Shown piece by piece: positions 1 to 6,268 of a stretch of DNA of 10,378 bases (its first letter is position 1; every line of letters begins with the position of its first letter). Below the pieces are notes generated by a model. It was not told where the DNA came from and did no database searches. It saw only the letters and a program-made list of their open reading frames with translations. Made by a program: the position numbers and the translations under genes. Source of the stretch: UBA9926 sp913052075 (GTDB lineage Bacteria; Pseudomonadota; Gammaproteobacteria; Pseudomonadales; Azotimanducaceae). The stretch covers positions 1 through 10,378 of the forward strand of contig CAJXDD010000088.1 of NCBI GenBank assembly GCA_913052075.1, given 5' to 3'.

Positions 1-161
1 ATACGATGTTTCGAGTCGAACTCGAAAATGGACACGTCATCATGGCGCACATCTCAGGCAAGATGAGGAAGAACTACATTCGCATTCTGACCGGAGACAA
101 GGTAAAAGTGGAACTCTCTACGTACGATCTGACAAAAGGCCGAATTACCTTTAGAGAGTAA
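1..161 (+). CDS. infA: Translation initiation factor IF-1, 3' part (5' end outside the window)
   Basis: The frame opens at the window edge and ends with TAA at 159-161. The visible C-terminal 52 or so residues include MFRVELENGHVIMAHISGK, then MRKNYIRILTGDKVKVEL and an end in KGRITFRE. This is the conserved S1/OB-fold body of IF-1, a small cytoplasmic protein of about 72 residues that binds the ribosomal A site of the 30S subunit and works with IF-2 and IF-3 in initiation. About 20 N-terminal residues are missing because the window starts inside the gene; the internal ATG at position 6 is not the start. infA is next to clpA in many gammaproteobacteria, as here, with the two genes converging. 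The family assignment is very secure. Confidence 0.97.
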   Translation, partial: TMFRVELENGHVIMAHISGKMRKNYIRILTGDKVKVELSTYDLTKGRITFRE

Positions 162-348
162 GCTTTGGATACTAGAGCGATTGTAGCTTCAGCTCGGTTG
201 GGACCTACCGTCGGTTCTCCTGACCCATCCTGATCAGCAAACCTATTCGAGCGCTTGCTTCCTCGCTAGGAAAAAGAGCTCCCAAGACAAAGGAATCGTC
301 TAACGACTCAACGCCCCTTCCCTCGTTTTCAGCCCCACAATTTCGTTC

Positions 349-383
349 ACCACCCCCGGTATTGGATCTCAGACCCGAGTGGT
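349..383 (-). terminator. Imperfect hairpin in the clpA 3' region (possible terminator or 3' stabiliser)
   Basis: Read on the minus strand, ACCACTC (383-377) can pair with GGGTGGT (355-349). Inside it GGGTC (376-372) pairs with GATCC (368-364) around a TGA loop. The two imperfect positions are G-U wobbles on the minus strand but A-C mismatches on the plus strand, so the fold favours RNA read from clpA. It lies about 55 bases beyond the clpA stop. No U-run follows it on the minus strand, so it is not a standard intrinsic terminator; a role as an RNA 3' end structure is inference. The rest of the infA-clpA gap (162-436) shows no tRNA or other gene. Confidence 0.3.
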
Positions 384-436
384 TTCATTCTTCAATGCCA
401 AATGGTTGGTAACGGACCGCCAAAAATCGCCTGCGC

Positions 437-2698
437 TCAAGAAGTTGCGAGCGCTTCCTCAATCACGAGCACAAGATCGCCGTCTTCTTCATCCACGACC
501 ACGTTGCCCCCACCATTAGATAGACGCCCGAACAAGATGTCCTCCGCGAGTGGTTTTTTGATTCGGTCCTGTATGAGCCTTTGCATTGGCCGCGCGCCCA
601 TGAGCTCATCGTAACCATGTCTTGCGAGCCAATCGCGGGCCGCGTCCGTTACATTCAATTGAACTTTTTTCTCATCTAATTGGACTTGGATCGCCACTAG
701 GAACTTATCCACCACCGTCTTGATCACTTCCCTACTGAGCGGACCGAAAGGAATGATCGCATCTAGCCGGTTTCTGAACTCTGGCGTGAACATCTTCTTC
801 AACACTTCCACGCCATCAGGCGAATGATCTTGTATCTGGAACCCTATCGACGACCGAGACATCTCTGCCGCACCGGCGTTAGTGGTCATGACCAAGATGA
901 CATTTCGAAAATCCGCGCCGCGGCCATTGTTGTCCGTCAGACGGCCATGATCCATGACTTGAAGAAGCAAGTTAAAGACATCGGGATGCGCTTTCTCAAT
1001 CTCGTCAAGAAGCAAGACACAATGCGGATGCTTGGTAATTGCCTCGGTTAGGAGCCCACCTTGATCAAAACCAACATAACCCGGAGGCGCACCGATCAGC
1101 CGCGAAACTGTGTGGCGCTCCATGTATTCCGACATGTCGAAGCGGATAAGCTCAACGCCCATAATCGTCGCAAGCTGCCTGCAAACTTCCGTTTTACCCA
1201 CTCCCGTGGGTCCTGAAAACAAAAATGAACCAATGGGTTTCTCGCCCTCTCGGAGTCCCGCTCGGGCAAGCTTTATCGCGCTCGAGAGCGAGCCAATCGC
1301 GTCGTCTTGACCAAAGATCACCATTTTCAAATTGGTCTCCAGATCTTTGAGCGACTCTTTCTCATTGCTATTAATGCTAGCGGACGGAATGCGCGCAATT
1401 TTGGCAACCATCTTCTCAACGTCTGAAACACCGATCATTTTTTTACGCCGACTGGTCGGTTGCAACTGCTGAAATGCGCCAACCTCGTCGATCACATCAA
1501 TCGCTTTGTCAGGCATAAATCGATCATTGATGTAGCGCCCTGCCAATTCCGCCGCCACCCGCAAGCTTCGATCGCTGTATTTAAGACGATGGTGTTCCTC
1601 GAACTTTGACTTAAGCCCTTTCAGGATTTGATAGGTGTCCTCAACACTGGGCTCGGTTACATCGACTTTTTGGAAACGACGAGAGAGCGCTCGGTCTTTA
1701 TCAAAGATGCCTCGATATTCCTGATACGTGGTCGACCCAAGGCATCTTATCTCTCCCGACGCGAGTAATGGTTTCAACAAGTTAGAAGCATCCATCACTC
1801 CACCTGAGGCCGCTCCCGCACCAATAATGGTGTGAATTTCGTCAATGAAAAGAATCTGATTGGGCGACTGCTTTAACTCATTCAGCAGACCTTTGAGGCG
1901 TTTTTCGAAATCACCTCGATACTTGGTGCCGGCGAGCAGTGCACCAAGGTCGAGTGAAAAAACCGTACTCTCACTAATTACTTCTGGCACTTGTCCGTCG
2001 ACAATCAGCCGGGCTAGACCCTCTGCGATGGCGGTTTTACCGACGCCACTTTCCCCCACGAGCAGCGGATTATTCTTCCGTCTGCGAGACAACGTTTGGA
2101 TCACCCGCTCGATCTCTTCGCTTCTACCGATTAGCGGATCAATCTTGCCCTCTTTTGCCTGCTCATTCAGATTCGTGGCGTAACGCTCAAGCGGGCTAGG
2201 CTGCCGCTCCTCATCGCCCTCAGTGGTTTCACTCGACTCACTATCGACAGGCTCCTCTTGCCCGTCCTTTCTCACGCCATGGGAAATGTAATTAACGACA
2301 TCAATCCGTTCGATGTCTTGGTCTCGAAGCAAGTAGACAGCATGGCTTTCCCCTTCGGCGAAAAGCGCTACCAATAGATGGGCACCGGTAACTTCTTTTT
2401 TCCCAGATGACTGCACATGGAAGACAGCTCTTTGGAGCACTCTCTGGAACCCAAGCGTGGGCTGAGTTTCTCTGTCGTCTTGATCAGAGGGGATGAGTGG
2501 CGTCGTGTCGGATATGAAGGTTTCTAACTCACCTCTTAGCTTTTCCAAATTAGCGTTGCAGGCCTTCAAGACGGTGACCGCCGCGGTATTGTCCAACAGC
2601 GACAAGAGCAGATGCTCGACGGTCATCATCTCATGACGTTTTGCTCGAGCATCCTTAAACGCTAGGTTCAAAGAGACTTCTAACTCACGGCTCAACAT
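437..2698 (-). CDS. clpA: ATP-dependent Clp protease ATP-binding subunit ClpA
   Basis: At 753 residues this matches the usual length of ClpA, the hexameric AAA+ unfoldase that feeds substrates to the ClpP peptidase in the cytoplasm. The N-domain that docks ClpS is residues 1 to about 145, followed by an acidic Glu/Ser-rich linker (about 146-168). The first AAA+ module has Walker A GESGVGKT (215-222) and Walker B ILFIDE (282-287). The second has Walker A GPTGVGKT (496-503) and Walker B VLLLDE (561-566). The ClpP-docking tripeptide IGF sits at about 618-620, where E. coli ClpA has IGL. The ATG is preceded by AAGGA at a good distance. clpS lies 209 bp upstream on the same strand, so the two are probably co-transcribed. 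No frameshift or missing motif is seen. ClpB is excluded by the lack of the long middle coiled coil, and ClpC by the absent UVR region. Confidence 0.98.
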   Translation of the reverse strand: MLSRELEVSLNLAFKDARAKRHEMMTVEHLLLSLLDNTAAVTVLKACNANLEKLRGELETFISDTTPLIPSDQDDRETQPTLGFQRVLQRAVFHVQSSGKKEVTGAHLLVALFAEGESHAVYLLRDQDIERIDVVNYISHGVRKDGQEEPVDSESSETTEGDEERQPSPLERYATNLNEQAKEGKIDPLIGRSEEIERVIQTLSRRRKNNPLLVGESGVGKTAIAEGLARLIVDGQVPEVISESTVFSLDLGALLAGTKYRGDFEKRLKGLLNELKQSPNQILFIDEIHTIIGAGAASGGVMDASNLLKPLLASGEIRCLGSTTYQEYRGIFDKDRALSRRFQKVDVTEPSVEDTYQILKGLKSKFEEHHRLKYSDRSLRVAAELAGRYINDRFMPDKAIDVIDEVGAFQQLQPTSRRKKMIGVSDVEKMVAKIARIPSASINSNEKESLKDLETNLKMVIFGQDDAIGSLSSAIKLARAGLREGEKPIGSFLFSGPTGVGKTEVCRQLATIMGVELIRFDMSEYMERHTVSRLIGAPPGYVGFDQGGLLTEAITKHPHCVLLLDEIEKAHPDVFNLLLQVMDHGRLTDNNGRGADFRNVILVMTTNAGAAEMSRSSIGFQIQDHSPDGVEVLKKMFTPEFRNRLDAIIPFGPLSREVIKTVVDKFLVAIQVQLDEKKVQLNVTDAARDWLARHGYDELMGARPMQRLIQDRIKKPLAEDILFGRLSNGGGNVVVDEEDGDLVLVIEEALATS

Positions 2699-2745
2699 AC
2701 ACTTTCCTTCATTTACATCGGTTTAAATCGCGAAACTCTTTTCCA

Positions 2746-2805
2746 CTTTCTATCCAGCCTTCTTATCGGCTTTCTATTTAGCCGCTTTATCAGCTTCCTA
2801 TTCCG
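2746..2805. repeat. 24-bp imperfect tandem repeat, about 2.5 copies, between clpS and clpA
   Basis: Unit 1 (2746-2769) and unit 2 (2770-2793) both begin CTTTCTAT and match at 18 of 24 positions by eye. A third partial unit (2794-2805) matches the first 12 bases of unit 1 at 9 positions. The array lies 48 to 107 bases upstream of the clpA start codon, inside the probable clpS-clpA transcript. The length is a multiple of three. On the minus strand one frame reads as a very basic eight-residue repeat (RKLIKRLN, RKPIRRLD), and another as Lys/Ala-rich units interrupted by TAG. Neither is a recognised protein. It could be a decayed coding repeat or simply replication slippage. Confidence 0.6.
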
Positions 2806-2907
2806 TTTCCAGGGATTAACTCTTCCTTTTGCCACCCTTGGCGCCCCAGCCACGCCACTTTAATCCTTGGCTTCTGCAGAGGATTTGGGCTACTGCTGGG
2901 AATCCCA

Positions 2908-3378
2908 TCACTCATCATCCGCAGGTTCAATCTCAGAGACCAGCGGGTGCTGACTCTCTTGCGCATACTGATTGACCTGCGCACACTTGGTCTCAGCGAT
3001 ATCCTTGGGAAATATACCGCAGGTGCCTTTTCCCGTTCTGTGAACCATCAACATGATCTGCGTCGCCTTCTCTCCATTCATTCCAAAGAAGGTCTGAAGC
3101 ACCTCAACGACGAATTCCATAGGCGTATAGTCATCATTGAGCATGACTACCTTCCAAAGTGGCGGCTTCGCAAGTTTTGGCTTCTCCGGCGCTACGATTA
3201 GTCCTGCGTCGCCATGCTCCGCAGGATCATCATCACTCGCAGACGAACAAACAACTGCTCTCCCAGCCTGTGCAGAGCAGCCGTTGGCTAATAGAGAAGT
3301 TAGCAAGCCAGGGACAGTTGAGGCGCAGAGCGCCAAGCCATCGCTCGATTCACTTCGAAACTGCTCGCTATCCGTCAC
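2908..3378 (-). CDS. clpS: ClpS, ClpA adaptor of the N-end rule pathway (long N-terminus)
   Basis: ClpS recognises destabilising N-terminal residues and delivers such proteins to the ClpA N-domain. The core is unmistakable: PPLWKVVMLNDDYTPMEF (72-89) carries the Asn-Asp-Asp that binds the substrate alpha-amino group and the gatekeeper Met87; His113 in MLMVHRTGKG is the other pocket residue; DIAETKCAQVNQYAQESQHP follows. The start is less certain. From GTG at 3378 the protein is 156 residues, against about 106 to 122 for typical relatives, giving some 45 extra residues with three cysteines. GTG has a reasonable ribosome binding site (AAGGG, 7-base spacing). A later TTG at residue 25 would give a more usual length but lacks such a site. 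An ATG four bases upstream of the GTG is in another frame and stops after four codons. It is upstream of clpA in the same direction. Confidence 0.93.
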   Translation of the reverse strand: MTDSEQFRSESSDGLALCASTVPGLLTSLLANGCSAQAGRAVVCSSASDDDPAEHGDAGLIVAPEKPKLAKPPLWKVVMLNDDYTPMEFVVEVLQTFFGMNGEKATQIMLMVHRTGKGTCGIFPKDIAETKCAQVNQYAQESQHPLVSEIEPADDE

Positions 3379-3796
3379 TCATTCGCCCTTTCTTACTCAT
3401 TTGTTTGGTTTGCGTGGTTGATTCGCATTGCTGGCTTGACCGGCAAAGCACCCCGCTCGGCCGCCCGCTAGTTGCTTGTTGGCTTGTCCAATCTTGTTCT
3501 ACGAGCCTCTCGGATAAACCGATGGGATTCAAGTCTATTCTTCCATCTACTCTCCAATTACTATGAGGGCTGATCATTGACTTTCCAAGTCCAGCATCAT
3601 CGCTTTAGTACAGCCAATCACCGCTTCTAGAGTGGCCTCGGCGAAACAAAGCGAGCCAAAGCGTTTCATTGCATACGCAGGCAAAGCACGAAGGTCGTTG
3701 GGTGGCGAACCAACTGACGCACGCTGCGCTCGTTATGGCTCATCAAGTGCTAAAGACCCTGCTGGCCTATCACTCGATGCTTAATCAACTGCTCCC
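3379..3796. other. 418-bp divergent gap between clpS and rluE with no recognised gene
   Basis: cspD, which is often found beside clpS in gammaproteobacteria, is absent here. Three short open stretches occur. On the plus strand a frame runs open from about 3582 to a TAA at 3782-3784, in the same frame as rluE, with GTG at 3632 as its best start codon (50 residues, basic, containing KRFIAYAGKARRSLGG). On the minus strand a 25-codon frame (3743-3666, beginning MSHNERSVRQL) overlaps a 31-codon frame (3669-3574, beginning MKRFGSLCFAEATLEA) by an ATGA. A 69-codon minus frame ends at 3368 and has no family resemblance. None has a good ribosome binding site and I recognise none. The gap must also contain the promoters of clpS and rluE. 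Confidence 0.5.
3560..3588 (-). promoter_or_regulatory. Weak candidate sigma-70 promoter for clpS-clpA
   Basis: On the minus strand TTGGAA (3588-3583) and CATAGT (3565-3560) are 17 bases apart, each matching the sigma-70 consensus at four of six positions. Transcription would start near 3553, leaving a leader of about 175 bases before the clpS GTG. This is a match by eye in a gap that must hold the clpS promoter somewhere. Matches this weak occur by chance, so confidence is low. Confidence 0.2.
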
Positions 3797-4354
3797 ATGA
3801 CCGGCAACTTAATTCTTTTTAACAAGCCATATGGCGTACTGAGCCAATTTACGGGTGAAGCTGACAACTTGAGTCGGTTTGCCATACCCCCTCACTATTA
3901 CGTCGCAGGCCGGCTCGATAAAGATAGCGAGGGACTGCTCTTACTCACCAATTCCGGGGCACTGCAAGCGCAAATCAGTCACCCTCGATTCAAGATGCGA
4001 AAGCACTATTGGGCGCAAATAGAGGGGAAAATTAGCGATAGCAGCCTTGCCCGATTTCGGCAGGGCATTGTACTAAGGGATGGCAAAACGAGGCCCGCGC
4101 AAGCGAGACCCATTCAACCCAAGGTTCCAGAACGAATCCCTCCCATTCGGCAGCGCCAATCTATTTCAGATCAATGGCTTGAAATCGTTATCCGCGAAGG
4201 GAAAAACCGTCAGGTCAGAAGAATGACTGCAGCGCTGGGTCATCCTACCCTACGACTTATTAGAGTAAAGATTGGAGAATGGACAATCTATGGACTTGCT
4301 CCAGGACAGTGGCGGTCTGTGCAGGTGAACTTGCCTGGTGAACGAAGCATTTAA
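3797..4354 (+). CDS. rluE: 23S rRNA pseudouridine synthase RluE
   Basis: This 185-residue protein belongs to the RsuA/RluB/E/F pseudouridine synthases. In E. coli RluE converts U2457 of 23S rRNA to pseudouridine. The start LILFNKPYGVLSQFT, the catalytic motif GRLDKDSEGLLLLTN (38-52, catalytic Asp41), PPIRQRQSI and the C-terminal EGKNRQVRRMTAALGHPTLR match RluE closely. There is no S4-like domain, as expected for RluE but not RsuA or RluB. The ATG at 3797 is the first in frame, because a TAA lies only 12 bases upstream; no clear ribosome binding site precedes it. E. coli RluE has a basic N-terminal tail that this protein lacks, and the frame upstream of the TAA is open and basic (see findings). 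The gene is divergent from clpS and converges on moaE. Confidence 0.93.
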   Translation: MTGNLILFNKPYGVLSQFTGEADNLSRFAIPPHYYVAGRLDKDSEGLLLLTNSGALQAQISHPRFKMRKHYWAQIEGKISDSSLARFRQGIVLRDGKTRPAQARPIQPKVPERIPPIRQRQSISDQWLEIVIREGKNRQVRRMTAALGHPTLRLIRVKIGEWTIYGLAPGQWRSVQVNLPGERSI

Positions 4355-4579
4355 TTCCGCCACTGGCGCCACACACTAAGAGGTGACCTTCAGCCGCCTC
4401 ATACAGCCATATCTAGAAAATCTAGGCTGAGACCACTCCGCTACTCGAACCCAGAAAACCAAAACGGCCGGACTTCGATCTCGTCAAGCCCCAAGGGTAA
4501 AGCGGTGCAACCGCTCTAAACCGACGGCTGCCAGAGACAAATGGCCTGCGGGAGTGGGTACTAGCCGCCGCTCGTGATG

Positions 4580-5050
4580 TCAGTCTTTCTTCGCCTCCCA
4601 ATCGGCTGTCGCTTGCTCGTCACTTTCTCGCATCGCGAGCCACGCTTTACCACCATCGCGCCGCTGTTCCTGCTTCCAAAAGGTCGCCTGGGTTTTCAAA
4701 TAATCCATCACGAAATGGCAGGCATCAAATGCCGCCGCTCGATGCGCCGAGGCTGCTGCAACTAACACAATATTCTCACCAGGATGGAGCAGTCCTATTC
4801 GATGAATCACAACTGCGGCTAAGAGATCGAACCGCGCTTCAGCGGTATCGAGAATTTTCGCAAGCTGTTTCTCGGTCATCTCAGGGTAGTGCTCAAGGAA
4901 AAGAGAGCTGACATCCTCACCATCGTTGATGTCGCGGACACAGCCGGTAAAGCTACAGATACCGCCGACCGCCCTGGTCTCCTGCTTTAGCTCATCGATG
5001 ACCGCATCCAGGCTAAACTCACCAGTCTGAACACTAATCCGAGAGTACAT
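4580..5050 (-). CDS. moaE: Molybdopterin synthase catalytic subunit MoaE
   Basis: MoaE is the large subunit of molybdopterin synthase, which transfers two sulfurs from MoaD thiocarboxylate to cyclic pyranopterin monophosphate. At 156 residues it has the family length (150 in E. coli). Visible motifs are FTGCVRD (34-40), LEHYPEMTEKQL (52-63), the HR pair 83-84, SAHRAAAFDAC (101-111) and the active-site segment DYLKTQATFWKQE, whose Lys119 and Lys126 fall at the same numbers as the catalytic lysines of E. coli MoaE. The ATG is one base beyond the moaD stop, so translation is probably coupled. The 225 bp beyond its stop, up to rluE, hold no gene and no clear terminator; only short stems such as AGCGGT/ACCGCT at 4501-4515 occur, without a U-run. 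Confidence 0.97.
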   Translation of the reverse strand: MYSRISVQTGEFSLDAVIDELKQETRAVGGICSFTGCVRDINDGEDVSSLFLEHYPEMTEKQLAKILDTAEARFDLLAAVVIHRIGLLHPGENIVLVAAASAHRAAAFDACHFVMDYLKTQATFWKQEQRRDGGKAWLAMRESDEQATADWEAKKD

Positions 5051-5051
5051 C

Positions 5052-5306
5052 CTATCCGCCCGTCACTGGTGGAAAGACACCGATCTCATCGCCCTCTTTC
5101 ACTACGTGATCCATTTCCACCATTTCATGGTTTACAGACAACATCATGGTTTCACCCAGCGAAAGCTGCTGAAGCGTTTGACCATCGGGGAGCGTTAATC
5201 TCGCCAGCACATCCGCTAGCGTCAGTTGATCGTCAGAAACCTCGATCTGATCCTCACCACGATTCATTCGCTCTCTCAAACTTGCAAAGTATTTGACCCG
5301 AATCAT
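5052..5306 (-). CDS. moaD: Molybdopterin synthase sulfur carrier subunit MoaD
   Basis: This 84-residue ubiquitin-fold protein is the small subunit of molybdopterin synthase. It begins MIRVKYFASLRERM, the usual beta strand and helix, and ends DEIGVFPPVTGG; the C-terminal Gly-Gly is adenylylated by MoeB and turned into the thiocarboxylate that donates sulfur. The ATG overlaps the moaC stop in an ATGA, with GAGG four bases upstream. The stop is one base before moaE, so all three genes are read as one unit. Related carriers such as ThiS are less likely because of the position between moaC and moaE. Confidence 0.96.
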   Translation of the reverse strand: MIRVKYFASLRERMNRGEDQIEVSDDQLTLADVLARLTLPDGQTLQQLSLGETMMLSVNHEMVEMDHVVKEGDEIGVFPPVTGG

Positions 5307-5785
5307 GGCGCCTCGAAATCTCCGCTACGACCACCTGTCTTTTTAGTCAGTCGTATATTGGTGAGTTGCATCTGTTTATCAACGGCCTTGCACATGTCGT
5401 AAATGGTCAATGCAGCAACTGATACCGCAGTGAGCGCTTCCATTTCAACCCCTGTCGCATCGGTTACCGTGCAAGAGGCCGTGATATCGACCCTTGCTTG
5501 CTCTTGATTTAATGAAAACGCAAGGTCAACGGAAGCGAGATTGATCGGATGACATAAGGGTATCAGGTGACTGCACTGCTTAGCGGCCTGAATACCAGCA
5601 ACTTTTGCAACCGTTAGCACATCCCCTTTCTTGTGAGTTGCCTCTTTGATCATTTCGAGCGTGTTGGGCTTCATGATAACCGACCCAGCCGCAACCGCTG
5701 TTCGTTCGGCCGAGCGTTTACCCGCCACACTCACCATTGTTGCCGATCCCGTATCATCAATGTGAGTCAGCTTGTTTTCGGGCAT
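5303..5785 (-). CDS. moaC: Cyclic pyranopterin monophosphate synthase MoaC
   Basis: MoaC rearranges the 3',8-cyclo-GTP product of MoaA into cyclic pyranopterin monophosphate, the substrate of MoaD/MoaE. The chosen ATG gives 160 residues (161 in E. coli) and starts MPENKLTHIDDTGSATMV, the normal MoaC beginning. Conserved segments are GIQAAKQCSHLIPLCHP (64-80), GVEMEALTA (112-120, with the two glutamates) and YDMCKAVDK (129-137, with Asp130 and Lys133). GAGG lies 11 bases before the ATG. The frame is open for another 318 bases upstream, antisense to nudJ, but that part does not resemble MoaC and I leave it out. moaA and moaB are not in the window. Confidence 0.96.
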   Translation of the reverse strand: MPENKLTHIDDTGSATMVSVAGKRSAERTAVAAGSVIMKPNTLEMIKEATHKKGDVLTVAKVAGIQAAKQCSHLIPLCHPINLASVDLAFSLNQEQARVDITASCTVTDATGVEMEALTAVSVAALTIYDMCKAVDKQMQLTNIRLTKKTGGRSGDFEAP

Positions 5786-5824
5786 AATTTTCAAGACCTC
5801 AGATTCAAACCGTAAAGGAACACC

Positions 5825-6268
5825 ATGCGTTGGACGCCGCACATCACTGTCGCCGCTATTGTACCGCGGAACGATAGATTTCTGATGGTGAGTGAGTACG
5901 AGACGGATCAACTGGTGATCAATCAACCCGCAGGGCATGTCGAGAGCAATGAGAGCCTCATTGAGGCTGTGCTCCGAGAGGTGAAAGAGGAAACGGCTTG
6001 GGTCGTAGAGCCGCTCCATATTGTGGGCATTTATCGTTACCGGGCTAATACCGAGGCGACCGAATACTTGCGTATTTGCTACGCCTGCAATCCTGTCGAA
6101 CAAACAGATGACGTGCTCGACGCTGACATCGAGTCGGCTGATTGGCTAACGCTTGATGACATCCATCGCCGCCCCCACCGCAGTCATCTCGTGAAGCGCT
6201 GCTTAGCAGACTATTTGAGTGACCAGCAGGTCCCACTCCAATTTATCAGCTGGGAGGGTACACCTTGA
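5825..6268 (+). CDS. nudJ: Nudix hydrolase, phosphatase NudJ family
   Basis: NudJ hydrolyses pyrophosphate or phosphate from nucleoside phosphates and, in E. coli, hydroxymethylpyrimidine pyrophosphate. The 147-residue protein has the NudJ-type beginning (TPHITVAAIV) and NQPAGHVE leading into a Nudix box at 37-59 (Gly37, Glu43, Arg51-Glu52, Glu55-Glu56). The box departs from the consensus at its end: EETAW replaces EETG plus a hydrophobic residue, so the last Gly is Ala58. The metal-binding glutamates are kept, so activity is likely. AAAGGAA lies just before the ATG. Its stop overlaps the mnmA start. The order nudJ-mnmA-hflD-purB as in E. coli is the main support for NudJ over other Nudix families. 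Confidence 0.9.
   Translation: MRWTPHITVAAIVPRNDRFLMVSEYETDQLVINQPAGHVESNESLIEAVLREVKEETAWVVEPLHIVGIYRYRANTEATEYLRICYACNPVEQTDDVLDADIESADWLTLDDIHRRPHRSHLVKRCLADYLSDQQVPLQFISWEGTP

Noticed and set aside
162..436. Possible tRNA-Ser gene between infA and clpA, as in E. coli
   Set aside because: No T-loop GGTTCGAATC-like segment, acceptor stem or anticodon arm could be found on either strand.
3137..3566. Long plus-strand frames opposite clpS
   Set aside because: They overlap the conserved ClpS core or its leader, resemble no family, and have no ribosome binding site.
3379..3796. cspD expected beside clpS
   Set aside because: No frame shows the cold-shock motifs KWFN or GFGFI; the gene is absent from this gap.
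4421..4455. GGCTGAGA followed by CGAACCC, resembling pieces of a TPP riboswitch
   Set aside because: The conserved core between and after these pieces is missing, and the stretch lies at the 3' side of rluE with no thiamine gene next to it.
4501..4515. AGCGGT-GCA-ACCGCT hairpin as terminator of rluE or moaE
   Set aside because: The stem has only six pairs and no U-run follows on either strand.
5786..6103. 318-base upstream extension of the moaC frame antisense to nudJ
   Set aside because: MoaC homology starts at MPENKLTHID with normal length, and the extension lies entirely opposite a well-supported nudJ gene.
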